From: Bog-473 sp963726135
GTDB lineage: Bacteria; Actinomycetota; Acidimicrobiia; Acidimicrobiales; RAAP-2
Direction of reading: 5' to 3'
Assembly: GCA_963726135.1 (NCBI GenBank)
Contig: CAVSBE010000008.1
Coordinates: forward strand, 1,178,001-1,242,000
DNA: 64,000 nucleotides
Shown here: positions 34,987-44,515 of the stretch, in pieces
Position numbering within the stretch: the stretch's first letter is position 1
Layout of the letters: the number at the start of each line of letters is the position of its first letter
Program-made: the position numbers and the translations under genes
The notes under the pieces: model-generated
The model's input: only the letters and a program-made list of their open reading frames with translations
The model's database searches: none
What the model was told of the DNA's origin: nothing

Positions 34987-35604
34987 CTATGCGTTCCCTG
35001 CCGCTGCCGTAGCCGCCGAGCGGTCGATCACCTTGTCGATAAAGCCGTACTCGCAGGCCTCTTCCGCGGTGAACCAGCGGTCCCGGTCCGAGTCCGTCTC
35101 AATGCGCTCCAGCGGCTGCCCGGTGTGGAAGGCGATGCGCTCGGCCATCATCCGCTTGAGGTAGATGATCTGCTCGGCCTGGATGGCGATGTCGGCCGCC
35201 TGGCCCTGCATGGAGCCCGAGGGCTGGTGCATCAAGATACGCGCGTGGGGCAGGGCGTAGCGCTTGCCCGGCGCACCCGCACACAGCAGGAACTGGCCCA
35301 TGCTGGCCGCCAGCCCGACGCAGATGGTCGAGACGTCGGGCCGGACGTACTGCATGGTGTCGTAGATGGCCAGGCCGTCGGTCACCGAGCCACCCGGCGA
35401 GTTGATGTAGACCGAGATGTCCTTGTCGGGGTCCTCCGCCTCGAGCAGTATCAACTGGGCGCAGACGAGGTTGGCCGTGACCTGGTCGATCGCGCTCCCG
35501 ATGAAGACGATCCGCTCCTTGAGCAGTTGCTGGAAGACCCGGCCGGCGGAGTCGAGGTCGGCCCCGGCGGCGGTGATCTGGGGGGATGAAGATGCGTTGG
35601 CCAT
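34987..35604 (-). CDS. clpP: ATP-dependent Clp protease proteolytic subunit
   Basis: This 205-residue serine protease forms the barrel of the Clp protease. The catalytic triad is Ser101 (VGLAASMGQFLL), His126 (ARILMHQPSG) and Asp175 (TDSDRDRW), at normal spacing. DISVYINSPGGSVTDGLAIY forms the oxyanion region. The frame opens 69 bases further upstream, but the ATG beginning MANASSSPQI gives a typical length. There is no clpX or second clpP next to it. The neighbours are an ABC exporter and a tRNA-Leu. Confidence 0.95.
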   Translation of the reverse strand: MANASSSPQITAAGADLDSAGRVFQQLLKERIVFIGSAIDQVTANLVCAQLILLEAEDPDKDISVYINSPGGSVTDGLAIYDTMQYVRPDVSTICVGLAASMGQFLLCAGAPGKRYALPHARILMHQPSGSMQGQAADIAIQAEQIIYLKRMMAERIAFHTGQPLERIETDSDRDRWFTAEEACEYGFIDKVIDRSAATAAAGNA

Positions 35605-35682
35605 GGCCACGAGGCTAGTGGCCGGAGGGGGCACCCGTCGGCGCACAGCCGTACACTCCCTGATCACCCGCATCGCGGGACC

Positions 35683-35769
<87 letters not shown>

Positions 35770-35822
35770 CGCAATGCGGCCCGTCAGCCGGCTGGCCGCG
35801 CCACCGCCCTCGGCCGCGCTCG

Positions 35823-36750
35823 TCAACCCGGGACCCGGCACAGGTAGGACAGGAGGTAGCAGTCCTCGATCTCGTGGAACAGCCCGCGTGCCGTGGCCAC
35901 CTGGTCGGAGTCGAAGCGGCCGGCGCGCAAGCTGGGACCGGCGTGGTTGAGACCCCATGCGCCGACCACCTCGAAGCCCGCCGCGGTGAGCTTGGCGCGC
36001 ATCTCCGCGTCGGTGTACTCGTGCTCGTGATCGGGGTCGATGAATTCGTCCTGCTGCAGCCGCGTCGACGCGGGCGTTCGGGGTGTCGAGGCCGAGATAC
36101 CCGCCCGGCCGCAGCACCCGGCGCACCTCCGAGAGCACCGTGTCGCCGACCTCGATCGGGACGTGCTCAATCGACTGGCCGCTGTAGACGAGGTCCACCG
36201 AGCCGTCGGCGTAGTCCGACAGGTCCACCATGGAGTGGTAGCGGTAGCGCACCGGTCCCAGCGCCGTCTGCGTGACCTCGGGGGAGGCCACCTCGCGGTA
36301 CAGCTCGTTGCGTTCCTCGGAGGGCAGATCGATCACGACGAGGTCGTCGAACGGGTAGGGATACCCCATGAGCACGAGGGCGCCGGTCGCGTTGCCCAGC
36401 GACGTGCCGCCCAGGTCGAGGATGCGCGTGGCCGGTGGGAGCGAGCGGACGAACATCATGCGGCTGAAGTGCAGCGACCGGCCCAGGCCGGGGAACGGGG
36501 TGACCGACCACCACTCCCCCGACGCGATCGCCACCGCCGCCAGCTCCTGGGGCGTCATGGTGCCGTTGCGCAGGCCCTCGAGGAAGCTCTCGGCCCCGGT
36601 CGCATCGGGCTCGCGGACAAGGATGAGCTCGTAGACGAGGTCGAGGACGTCCTGGGCCGACTGCCGCGACAAGCCGCGCCACTGCGCAGCGCCGGGTACG
36701 GGGAGGGGTGCGCCGCGCAGGCGCCGCACTGCACCTCGCCAGGTCGGCAT
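35823..36750 (-). pseudogene. SAM-dependent methyltransferase, frameshifted
   Basis: From the ATG, about 225 residues are normal: an N-terminal helical part (DVLDLVYELILVREPDATGA, a DUF4214-like segment), ILDLGGTSLGNATGALVLMG (SAM site), LVYSGQSIEHVP (motif IV) and VRRVLRPGGYLGLDTPN. The expected continuation is in another frame: RLQQDEFIDPDHEHEYTDAE and TAAGFEVVGAWGLNHAG, ending at 35823. Without the correction the frame runs across the tRNA-Leu. One extra base at about 36055-36075 explains it. TPN-RV-RLQQ followed by FIDPDH is the usual pattern for glycan-linked methyltransferases. Confidence 0.8.
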
Positions 36751-36806
36751 GGGCCCTCAAGCTAACGGGTCCCGCCCGACGGGGACGTTCGGTAGCGTCC
36801 ACTCCC

Positions 36807-37850
36807 GTGCCCCACCTGGTCGCCGCACCCGACAAGTTCCGGGGCACGGCCACCGCGGCGGAGGTGGCGGCGGCCATCGCCGGCGCGGCGCGCGCTGCCG
36901 GGTGGACGGCCGACGAGGTCCCGATGTCGGACGGCGGCGAGGGGCTGCTCGATGCACTCGGCGGGACGAGGCACGTCACGAAGGTGGCCGGCCCGCTCGG
37001 CGCTCCGGTCGAGGCCGAGTGGCGCATGCTGGAAGGGACCGGCACCACCGCAGCAGCAACCGCCGTCGTCGAGATGTCACGTGCCGCCGGGCGCGCCCTT
37101 CTCCCGAAGCCCCGCGGCGAGGATCCTGTGCGTGCCGGAACCGCTGGCGTGGGACAGCTCCTGCTGGCGGCCCGCGACGCGGGGGCCCGCCGCATCGTGA
37201 TCGGCTGCGGCGGCTCGGCCACCACCGACGGCGGCGAGGGCGCGTTCGACGCGGTCGGATCGCCGGCCGTGCTCGAGGGCGTGGAGCTCGTCGTGGCGTG
37301 CGACGTGACGACGGCCTTCACCGACGCGGCTCGCGTCTTCGGCCCCCAGAAGGGCGCGACTCCCGCACAGGTCGAGTCGCTCGGACGGCGGCTGATCGAC
37401 GTTGCGGCGCGCTACCGGCGCGAGACCGGTGTCGACGTCACCACCGTGGCGGGCGCCGGCGCCGCCGGGGGCCTGGCCGGCGGGCTCGTCGCGCTCGGTG
37501 CTCACATCGCGCCGGGGTTCGACTTCGTCTCCGGTCTCGTCGGGCTGCCGGCGCGTCTGGAGCGCGCCGAGCTGGTCGTCACCGGAGAGGGCCACCTCGA
37601 TCCGCCCTCCTTCGAGGGCAAGGTGCCGGGCGGCGTGCTCTCGTTGGCCCGGGCCCGCGGGCGGCGGGGGCCCCCGCTGCCCGTGCTCTGCATCGCGGGC
37701 GGATCCGACCGGGCGCTGCTCGCCGCCCCGCCCGACGGGCTGGAGATCGTCAGCCTCACGGCCCGCTTCGGGCGGGCGAAGGCCCGTGGCCAGACGGTCG
37801 CGCTGGTCGGGCGGGTGACCGCAGAGTCGCTGGTCCGCTTTTGCCCCTGA
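36807..37850 (+). CDS. Glycerate kinase (GarK/GlxK family)
   Basis: This 347-residue enzyme phosphorylates glycerate. VAAPDKFRGTATAAEVAAAI is the conserved opening, DEVPMSDGGEGLLDALGG the substrate loop, IGCGGSATTDGGEGAFDAV the central glycine motif and VVTGEGHLDPPSFEGKVPGG the C-terminal signature. All blocks of the type I glycerate kinase family are present. The GTG begins VPHLVAAPDK; upstream in-frame sequence is not conserved. Family members make 2- or 3-phosphoglycerate, and the position of the phosphate is not visible here. Confidence 0.93.
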   Translation: MPHLVAAPDKFRGTATAAEVAAAIAGAARAAGWTADEVPMSDGGEGLLDALGGTRHVTKVAGPLGAPVEAEWRMLEGTGTTAAATAVVEMSRAAGRALLPKPRGEDPVRAGTAGVGQLLLAARDAGARRIVIGCGGSATTDGGEGAFDAVGSPAVLEGVELVVACDVTTAFTDAARVFGPQKGATPAQVESLGRRLIDVAARYRRETGVDVTTVAGAGAAGGLAGGLVALGAHIAPGFDFVSGLVGLPARLERAELVVTGEGHLDPPSFEGKVPGGVLSLARARGRRGPPLPVLCIAGGSDRALLAAPPDGLEIVSLTARFGRAKARGQTVALVGRVTAESLVRFCP

Positions 37851-37971
37851 GCTGACCCATCGGCCACACTGCTTGCGCCGCGCGGCCGGCGGGCACTGTC
37901 CCCGGCAGCATCCCCGGAACGACCGGCTCGGCGCGCAGCGCGGCACAGGACTGGCACGAGGAGGCATCACC

Positions 37972-38883
37972 ATGGGACTGCTCGACGGGAAGGTGGCGGT
38001 CGTCACCGGGGCGGGACGGGGTATCGGCCGCGAGGAGGCGCTCCTGCTCGCGGCGGAGGGCGCCCGTGTCGTCGTCAACGACGTCGGTGCCGGGCTGCAC
38101 GGCGAAGGCTCGGGCGACGTGCACCCCGCCGAAGAGGTCGTCGCCCTGATCCGGGAGAGCGGCGGCGAGGCTGCGGTCAACGGCGACGACATCAGCTCGT
38201 GGGTCGGCGGCAAAAACGTCGTGGAGCAGGCAATCGACACCTTCGGCTCGCTCGACATCCTCGTCAACAATGCCGGGATCCTGCGGGACAAGATGTCCTT
38301 CAACATGGACGAGTCGGACTGGGACGACGTGATCCGGGTCCATCTCAAGGGGCACTTCGCGGCCACCCATCACGCCGCCGTCTACTGGCGCAACCGTGCC
38401 AAGTCCGGCGAGGACGTGACCGGGCGCATCGTCAACACCACGTCGGAGTCGGGCCTGTTCGGGAACGCGGGCCAGGCCAACTACGCCGCCGCCAAGGCGG
38501 GCATCGCGGCGCTCACCTTGGTCGAGGCCCGCGAGCTCGGCCGCTACGGCGTGACGTCCAACGCCGTCGCCCCCCGGGCCCGCACCCGCATGACCGAGAC
38601 CCTCTTCGGTGCCGAGGGCATGGGCGCCGAGGAGGGCGCGTTCGACGCCTGGGACCCCAAGAACATCGCCAACGTGGTGGCCTTCCTTGCTGCGCCGGAC
38701 TCGGCGGACATCAGCGGGCAGATCCTCGTCGTCTTCGGCGCCAGCATCTGGGCCATGAGCGCCTACCAGGCGGTCGGCCAGCTCGCCCGTGACGCCGCGT
38801 GGAGCCCCGAGGAGCTGATCGCCGCCAAGGGCGAGCTGTTCAAGGGCATCAGCTCGGGCGTCCCGCCGTTCAGTTTCATCTAG
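37972..38883 (+). CDS. Short-chain dehydrogenase/reductase
   Basis: This 303-residue NAD(P)-dependent oxidoreductase has VAVVTGAGRGIGREEALLLA (TGxxxGIG cofactor site), LDILVNNAGILRD (NNAG), VNTTSESGLFG (catalytic Ser) and NYAAAKAGIAA (Tyr and Lys). The long insertion before NGDDIS and the C-terminal region PDSADISGQILVVFGASIW resemble the HSD17B4-type SDRs that act on 3-hydroxyacyl-CoA. The ATG has GAGGAGG about eight bases upstream. It is probably monocistronic, with 88 bases before the next start. Confidence 0.92.
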   Translation: MGLLDGKVAVVTGAGRGIGREEALLLAAEGARVVVNDVGAGLHGEGSGDVHPAEEVVALIRESGGEAAVNGDDISSWVGGKNVVEQAIDTFGSLDILVNNAGILRDKMSFNMDESDWDDVIRVHLKGHFAATHHAAVYWRNRAKSGEDVTGRIVNTTSESGLFGNAGQANYAAAKAGIAALTLVEARELGRYGVTSNAVAPRARTRMTETLFGAEGMGAEEGAFDAWDPKNIANVVAFLAAPDSADISGQILVVFGASIWAMSAYQAVGQLARDAAWSPEELIAAKGELFKGISSGVPPFSFI

Positions 38884-38952
38884 GTCGCGCCCGCATCGGG
38901 GACCTCCTGGGGGCATCCCGGGCGCATTGCCCTGCGGTACGGTGGCGGCGTC

Positions 38953-40264
38953 GTGACTGAGCAGGCCCTGGGAGTCGAAGGCGCCACGCCGACGGGTCAC
39001 GAACTCGGCACAGCGCCCGAATCCGGCCCCGGCACCGCCACGACCTGGAGCGCGCGCGGGCGACGAGTGTGGGACGACTGGCGGCGGCCCGTGACCATCG
39101 CCGTCGGCGCCACCGTCGGGTTCCGCCTCGTCGTGAGCTGGGTGGCCCTGGTCAGCGAGTACACGGTCAGCTTCCTCCACCTAGTGGCGCGCCATCCCTC
39201 GGTGCTGTGGGACGTCCTGGCCAAATGGGACGGCGGCTACTACCTCTCGCTGGCCGCCCACGGCTACCCCGCCCATGCGACGACCGCCGCCGCCAACCAT
39301 GCGGGGCTGGCCTTCTACGCCTTCGGCCCTCTCTACCCGGCGCTCGTGTCCCTCACCCACGCCGTGACGGGCCTCGCCTACGAGCCCAGCGCCGAGCTCG
39401 TCAGCACCGTCGCGCTGGCCGTCGCTCTGGCGGCGATGTGGAAGCTCCTCGACCTCGATCTCGGGGTCCCGAGCCGCGGACGCGGCGTGCGTCATGCTCC
39501 TGGCCTGGCCGAGCGCCTTCTTCCTCGTCGCCACCTATCCCGAGTCGGTCACTCTGGCGGTCGTGACGCTGTCGTTCCTGGCGGCGCGGCGGGGTCACTT
39601 CGTCGCGGCCGGACTGCTGGCGGCGGTGGCGGTCGCCGGGAAGGGCTACCTGGTCGTGCTCCTCGTGGCGCTGGCCATGGAGGCGTGGTCCGCGCCTCGC
39701 GACCGGGCGTCGTGGCGCGCCGGCCAGGACCTGGGGTGGCTCTCCCCGTCGCGGGTCACCGCCGGTCGGATGGTGGCGATCGCCGCGCCGACGGTCGCCT
39801 TCCTCGTGGGGTGGGTCGCCTACCAGCGCGCCCGCTTCGACGAGTGGTTCCCCTTCATCAGGTCACAGGCCCTCTGGAACCGGCACTTCGGCGGACCGTG
39901 GAACTCCATCGGCAGGGCCGTCACCGACCTGGTGCACCTGCGCCTGCTCGACACCTCGACGGAATCGATCGTCGAGCTCTTCGACCTGGTGACGGTGGTC
40001 CTGCTGGCGGTCGCGGCCGTGATCGCCTACGTCCGCATCCGGCACTCCTACGGCGTGCTGCTCGGTCTCGCCTGGTGCGTGTTCTCGTTCCAGACCATCT
40101 TGCAGTCACAGAGCCGCGACGTGCTCGTCCTCTTCCCGTTCTTCGCCGCGTTGGGCGTGTGGGTGGCCCGGCACCCCTGGCGCGAGCGTGCCCTGCTGTT
40201 CTTGTTCCTGCCGTGCGGCTACTTCCTGCTGGAACGATTCGTGACGGGGAAGTTCGCAGGCTGA
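38953..40264 (+). pseudogene. PIG-V-like integral membrane mannosyltransferase, frameshifted
   Basis: The N-terminal half from the GTG holds VTIAVGATVGFRLVVSWVAL, then LAKWDGGYYLSLAAHGYPAH and FYAFGPLYPALVSLTHAVTG, the WDGxxY and FxPLYP pattern of PIG-V/GT-C mannosyltransferases that use polyprenyl-phosphate sugars. The C-terminal half, with membrane helices such as VVTLSFLAARRGHFVAAGLL and TVVLLAVAAVIAYV, lies in the next frame (CVMLLAWPSAFFLVATYPES to a TGA at 40262). One base is gained or lost near 39455-39490. In one frame it falsely fuses with the next gene. It may mannosylate secreted proteins or lipids. Confidence 0.8.
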
Positions 40265-40308
40265 GGCACGGGCAGCAGCTCGACCCCGTTCTGAGGCACG
40301 ATGGCGCC

Positions 40309-41256
40309 ATGGCACACGACCGCAAGTTCCGCTTTGCCGCGCAGCTGAGCAAGAGTCCCGACGGCTCGGCCCGGTCCTGGGCCGAGCAGGCCCGCCGGGC
40401 CGAGGACCTGGGCTACAGCGCCTTGCTCATGCCCGACCACTTCGGCGACCAGCTGGCCCCGGTGCCCGCTCTGGCCGCAGTGGCAGCCGCCACCGGCACG
40501 CTGCGCATGGGGGCGCTCGTGTTCTGCAACGACTACCGCCACCCGTTCGTGCTGGCCAAGGAGGCGGCGACCCTCGACGTGCTGAGCGAGGGCCGCTTCG
40601 AGCTGAGCCTCGGCGCCGGCTGGATGCGCAGCGACTACGACGAGTCCGGGCTCCCCTACGACCATCCCGCCGTCCGGGTGGCTCGCTTCGAGGAGGCGGT
40701 GAAGGTCGTCCAGGGCCTCCTGCGCACCGACGGGCCGTTCAGCTTCCACGGCGAGCACTACGAGGTGCTCGGTCACACCCTCTCGCCGCGGCCCGTGCAG
40801 CAGCCTGGGCCGCCGCTCATCATCGGCGGGGGCGGCAAGCGGGTCCTGTCCTTCGCGGCACGCCACGCCGACATCGTCAGCATCAACGTCAACCTGCGCG
40901 AGGGGACGGGCGGTGCCGAGACGGCCGCCGACGCCACGCCGGAGCGCACCCGAAGGAAGATCGCCTGGGTGAAGGAGGCGGCGGGCGACCGCTTCGACGA
41001 CCTCGAGCTGAACTCGCTGATCGGCTTCGTCCTCATCACCGACGACGCGGCGGGCCTGGCCGGCCAGATGGCGCCGGCCTTCGGCATCGACCCTGCCGAC
41101 GCCTTGCACGTCCCGCTCGCCCTCATCGGCACGCTCGACGAGATGGCCGAGGAGCTCGAGTGGCGACGGGCCGAGTACGGCATCTCCTACTGGTCGATCG
41201 AGTCGGACTCCTGGGAGACGCTCGGCCCCGTGGTCAGCAAGCTCGCCGGCACATGA
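40309..41256 (+). CDS. F420-dependent luciferase-like oxidoreductase (TIGR03621 type)
   Basis: This 315-residue LLM-class protein folds as a TIM barrel and probably uses coenzyme F420. FRFAAQLSKSPDGSARSWAE is the start of the TIGR03621 group, followed by LGYSALLMPDHFGDQLAP, EAATLDVLSEGRFELSLGAG and PGPPLIIGGGGKRVLSFAAR. The ATG chosen begins MAHDRKFRF. Its stop overlaps the start of the following alpha/beta hydrolase (ATGA), so the two genes are likely to share a pathway. The substrate is unknown. Confidence 0.92.
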   Translation: MAHDRKFRFAAQLSKSPDGSARSWAEQARRAEDLGYSALLMPDHFGDQLAPVPALAAVAAATGTLRMGALVFCNDYRHPFVLAKEAATLDVLSEGRFELSLGAGWMRSDYDESGLPYDHPAVRVARFEEAVKVVQGLLRTDGPFSFHGEHYEVLGHTLSPRPVQQPGPPLIIGGGGKRVLSFAARHADIVSINVNLREGTGGAETAADATPERTRRKIAWVKEAAGDRFDDLELNSLIGFVLITDDAAGLAGQMAPAFGIDPADALHVPLALIGTLDEMAEELEWRRAEYGISYWSIESDSWETLGPVVSKLAGT

Positions 41257-42149
41257 CGATCACCACCGGCACCGGATGGGAGGCGATCGGCGCCCGGCGC
41301 GAGCTCTGCGGCGAGCGCGTGTTCACAATCGACGCGCCCTCCATCGGGCCCGAGCGCCACGTGCCGCTGCTCGTCCTGCACGGGTTCCCGACGTCGTCGT
41401 TCGACTACGCCGCCGTGCTCGACCGCCTTCGGGCGGGCCGGCGGGTGCTTCTGCTCGACATGGTCGGGTACGGGCTCTCGGCCAAGCCCGACCGCGCCTA
41501 TTCCATGGCACTGCAGGCCGACGTCGCCGCCGCGTACGTCGCCGCCCTCGGCATCGACCGGCTGGCCCTGCTCACCCATGACATGGGTGACACCGTCGGC
41601 GGCGAGCTCCTGGCGCGCCGCGCCGAGGGCACCTGGCCGGTGGAGGTGACGCGCCGCGTGGTGACCAACGGGAGCATCTACATCGAGCAGGCCCAGCTGA
41701 CCAACGGCCAGCAGCTGTTGCTCGGCCTGCCCGACGAGGTCCTGCCGCCCGGGATCCCGATCGACGCCGCGTCAATCACGCAGAGCCTGCGCGACACGTT
41801 CAGCCCGGCCACGCCGCTCGTGCCCGAAGGTTGGCCCGAGGACCCGGTGCCGCCGGCGGCGGCGCAGGTCGTCCACGACGACGGCCACCTCGTGCTCCCG
41901 CGCCTCATCCGCTACATAGAGGAACGGCGGGCCAACGAGCGTCGCTTCACCGGGGCTATCGAGACCGACCCGTCGCCGCTGCACATCGTGTGGGGCCTCG
42001 ACGACCCGATCGCCGTCCCGTCCATGGTCGACACCCTGCTGGCCGCCCGCCCCGACGCCACCGTGAACCGCCTCGAGGGCGTCGGCCACTACCCCATGGT
42101 CGAGGCACCGCAGCGCTTCCTCGACGCGGCGCTGGCCGGGCTGGTCTGA
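41253..42149 (+). CDS. Alpha/beta hydrolase (haloalkane dehalogenase-like)
   Basis: This 298-residue protein has PLLVLHGFPTSSFDYAAVLD (oxyanion HG), LLTHDMGDTVGGELLARR with Asp as nucleophile in place of Ser, and VNRLEGVGHYPMVEAP with the catalytic His. An Asp nucleophile is shared with haloalkane dehalogenases and epoxide hydrolases. IVWGLDDPIAVPSMVDTLL supplies the acidic residue region. It is translationally coupled to the F420-type oxidoreductase. It ends two bases before the convergent sulfatase. Confidence 0.9.
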   Translation: MTITTGTGWEAIGARRELCGERVFTIDAPSIGPERHVPLLVLHGFPTSSFDYAAVLDRLRAGRRVLLLDMVGYGLSAKPDRAYSMALQADVAAAYVAALGIDRLALLTHDMGDTVGGELLARRAEGTWPVEVTRRVVTNGSIYIEQAQLTNGQQLLLGLPDEVLPPGIPIDAASITQSLRDTFSPATPLVPEGWPEDPVPPAAAQVVHDDGHLVLPRLIRYIEERRANERRFTGAIETDPSPLHIVWGLDDPIAVPSMVDTLLAARPDATVNRLEGVGHYPMVEAPQRFLDAALAGLV

Positions 42150-42151
42150 CC

Positions 42152-43794
42152 TCAGGCCGGGGCCATCACCTTGAGGTGTCGCACCTCCGCCGGCAGGCTG
42201 CCGTAGAGGTCGGCCACCAGGTCGTCGCGTAGGGAGCGGTGGTCGGCGGAGTCCCACAGGTTCTCGAACTGGTGGGGATCGTCGTCGACGTTGTAGAGCT
42301 CGCCGGTGGCGATCCCTACCCCGCCCGGGCCGGTGCCCGACTGCTCGTAGACGACGGGACACGGCCTCAGCACGGCCTCGCCCCAGACCTCCTCGAGTCC
42401 GTTGGGCTGCCCCGCGGTGGACGGCTCGTAGACGGTGCACAGCCATCCGTCGCGGTAGACCGATCGCAGGTGCATGCCGTAGCCGGGAAACTGGCTGTCC
42501 CACTCGCACAGCGCGCGGCTCGCGTCCAGGCTCGCCGTCGGCGAGCGGGAGGGCCGAGCCCTGCATCCACGGCGCCGGGTCCACCCCGGCGATGGCGCAG
42601 AACGTGGGCGCCAGGTCCACCTGGCCGACCGGATCGGTGACCACTGCTGGCGGGACGTCGGCGGAGGGCGCCGGCCGCCACACGAAGGGCAGCCGCATGA
42701 GCGCGTCGGTGTGGTACGGGCCCTTGTAGAGGAGGCCGAAGTCGCCCTGGAGCTCGCCGTGGTCGGTGGTGAAGATGATGTCGGTGTCGCCGAGCCACCC
42801 CCGCTGCGTGATGGTTTGCAGCACGCGCCCGCAGGCCTCGTCGATGAGCTCGTTCATCACGTGCACCTTGGCGTTCACCTCGCGGATCTGGTCATGGGTC
42901 AAGCGTCGAAGGCACGAAGGAGCCCGGGCCGCCCTCCATGTTGGAGAACCGGCCGTCCCAGTAGGCGAGCCAGTGCGGGGGCTTGCGGGCCAGGACGGCG
43001 CGGACGGCATCGTCCGAGCCGGGGTGGCCGGGCGGCAGGGAGAGGTCCCGCCAGGGCACCCGGGGCAGCTCGGAGGCGGGCGGGTCCCACGGATGGTGTG
43101 GATCGGGGAACGACATCCAGCAAAACCACGGCTCGTCGGCGGCGAGCGAATCCAGCCAGTCGACCGTGAGATCGGCCACCCAGTCGGTGTGGTACCACTC
43201 GCGCGGGATCGGGTTGTTCTTGGTCTCCGGCGCCGCGGTGTCGCCGCCAGGCTCCGCCTGGAGCAGCCCGGCGAAGCTGTGCAGGTGCTCGGGGTGGTGC
43301 TTCTTGAGCCAGCGGCCGTAGTGCGCGATCGGGTGGTCGCCCCATGCGGCGGCGTGCATGGCCTGCTCCGACCGCTCGAAGCCGCGCCAAGGCCCGGTGT
43401 CCCCCCGGGCGACCCGGGCGTTCTCCTCGAACTGGTTCGTCGGGTCGAAGCCGGGTTCGAAGTGCGCCTTGCCGAGCAGCGCCGTGCGGTAGCCGGCCGT
43501 GTCGTGGAGGTACTGGGCCACCGACGGCGCGTCGACGGGGAGCGGGATGCCGTTGGCCACCACACCGTGCGTACGCACGTATTGGCCGGTGAGCATGGTC
43601 GACCGCGCCGGCATGCACACCGTGTTCTGGTTGTAGGCGCGCCGGTAGTTGATGCCCTCGGCGGCCAACCGGTCGACGACCGGCGTGCGGGCCACCGTCC
43701 CGCCGTTGCAGCCGAGACTGTCGTGGCGCTGCTGGTCGGTGGTGATGAAGAGGATGTTGCGGCGGCGGGCGGGCGTCGGCGCGGCGTCAGGCAC
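42152..43794 (-). pseudogene. Sulfatase (type I, formylglycine), with two frameshifts
   Basis: The gene starts at a GTG overlapping the DUF1330 gene. NILFITTDQQRHDSLGC is the metal-binding start and NTVCMPARSTMLTGQYVRTH holds the Cys that becomes formylglycine (CxPxR). LLGKAHFEPGFDPTNQFEE and WMSFPDPHHPWDPP follow. The first frame ends after GSFVPSTL; THDQIREVNAKVHVMNELID continues in another near 42896-42908, including DIIFTTDHGELQGDFGLLYK with the C-terminal metal site. A second shift near 42507-42545 leads to CEWDSQFPGYGMHLRSVYRD and the real stop. Corrected, it is a normal sulfatase of about 545 residues. Two errors in one gene favour poor sequence quality. Confidence 0.83.
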
Positions 43795-44233
43795 CCGCGG
43801 CCCCGTTGCCGTCCGGGCGGGCGAGCGCGTTGAGCACCGGCTCGCAGGCGAGCAGCACGGTGCGGTCGAGCCCTCGCTCGCGGTCCGCGTGGGCCTCTTC
43901 GTAGTTCGGTGACGTGACCATGTCGATGAACGCCGTCCGGCTCGGGTACGACACCAGCGCCACCAGGTCCCAGGAGTCGGCGGCAGGGTCACCGATCAGG
44001 ACGTGCTCGGGCCGTCCGGTCCAGATCACCTTCCCGCCGCGGGCCTCGACCATCTTGACCACCTGGTCGCTGTAGTCCCGGTAGGCATGGGCGCCCGTCG
44101 CCGCGGCGGCGGCCTCCTTCTGGGCGTCGTCGTCGGTGCGGGCAAAGTGCAACAGGTTGATCATCACCACCTCCCCGTCGCGCCTCCCGTGGGCGAATTC
44201 GCTGAACTGCTCCCTCGTCGGCGTGATCGCCAT
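43787..44233 (-). CDS. DUF1330 domain protein
   Basis: This 148-residue protein has the dimeric alpha/beta ferredoxin-like fold of DUF1330. Conserved segments are DGEVVMINLLHFARTD, YSDQVVKMVEARGGKVIWTG, WDLVALVSYPSRTAFIDMVT and PNYEEAHADRERGLDRTVLL. A GGGAGGGAG ribosome site precedes the ATG that starts MAITPTREQ; an upstream ATG is less likely. The stop lies eight bases inside the sulfatase frame, so the two are coupled. No reaction is assigned to the family in general. Confidence 0.86.
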   Translation of the reverse strand: MAITPTREQFSEFAHGRRDGEVVMINLLHFARTDDDAQKEAAAAATGAHAYRDYSDQVVKMVEARGGKVIWTGRPEHVLIGDPAADSWDLVALVSYPSRTAFIDMVTSPNYEEAHADRERGLDRTVLLACEPVLNALARPDGNGAAGA

Positions 44234-44413
44234 TGCGGCTCCCTCCCTCGTTCCCTTCACTACCTTCGCTACCTTCGTCGTTACCTTCGTGGTGGTTCTC
44301 GTCTGGCGTCACCGACCGTGCTAGCCCAACCGCGTTCCCGTCCGCCAATGGGCCGGAGAGGCCGGAGAGGCCGGAGGGCGGGCCGGTTGGCGGGCCCGGA
44401 ACACTTTCCCCAC

Positions 44414-44437
44414 ACTATAAACAGACACACTTATAGT
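44414..44437. promoter_or_regulatory. Palindromic operator candidate (ACTATAA-N10-TTATAGT)
   Basis: Seven-base arms ACTATAA (44414-44420) and TTATAGT (44431-44437) are perfect complements with a ten-base spacer. The AT-rich site stands out in GC-rich DNA and lies about 180 bases upstream of the DUF1330-sulfatase operon. It could bind a dimeric regulator or contain -10-like TATAA boxes on both strands. Confidence 0.45.
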
Positions 44438-44515
44438 TTTGAGAGAGACCAGGCGGTTGAATCCGCCACGCCGAATATCGCCGATGATGGTCGACGAGAG
44501 TCACTCCCACCACCG

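Noticed and set aside
38953..41256. Fusion of a mannosyltransferase with an F420-type oxidoreductase
   Set aside because: The middle part is nonsense from the wrong frame; the two real genes are separate and the first is frameshifted.
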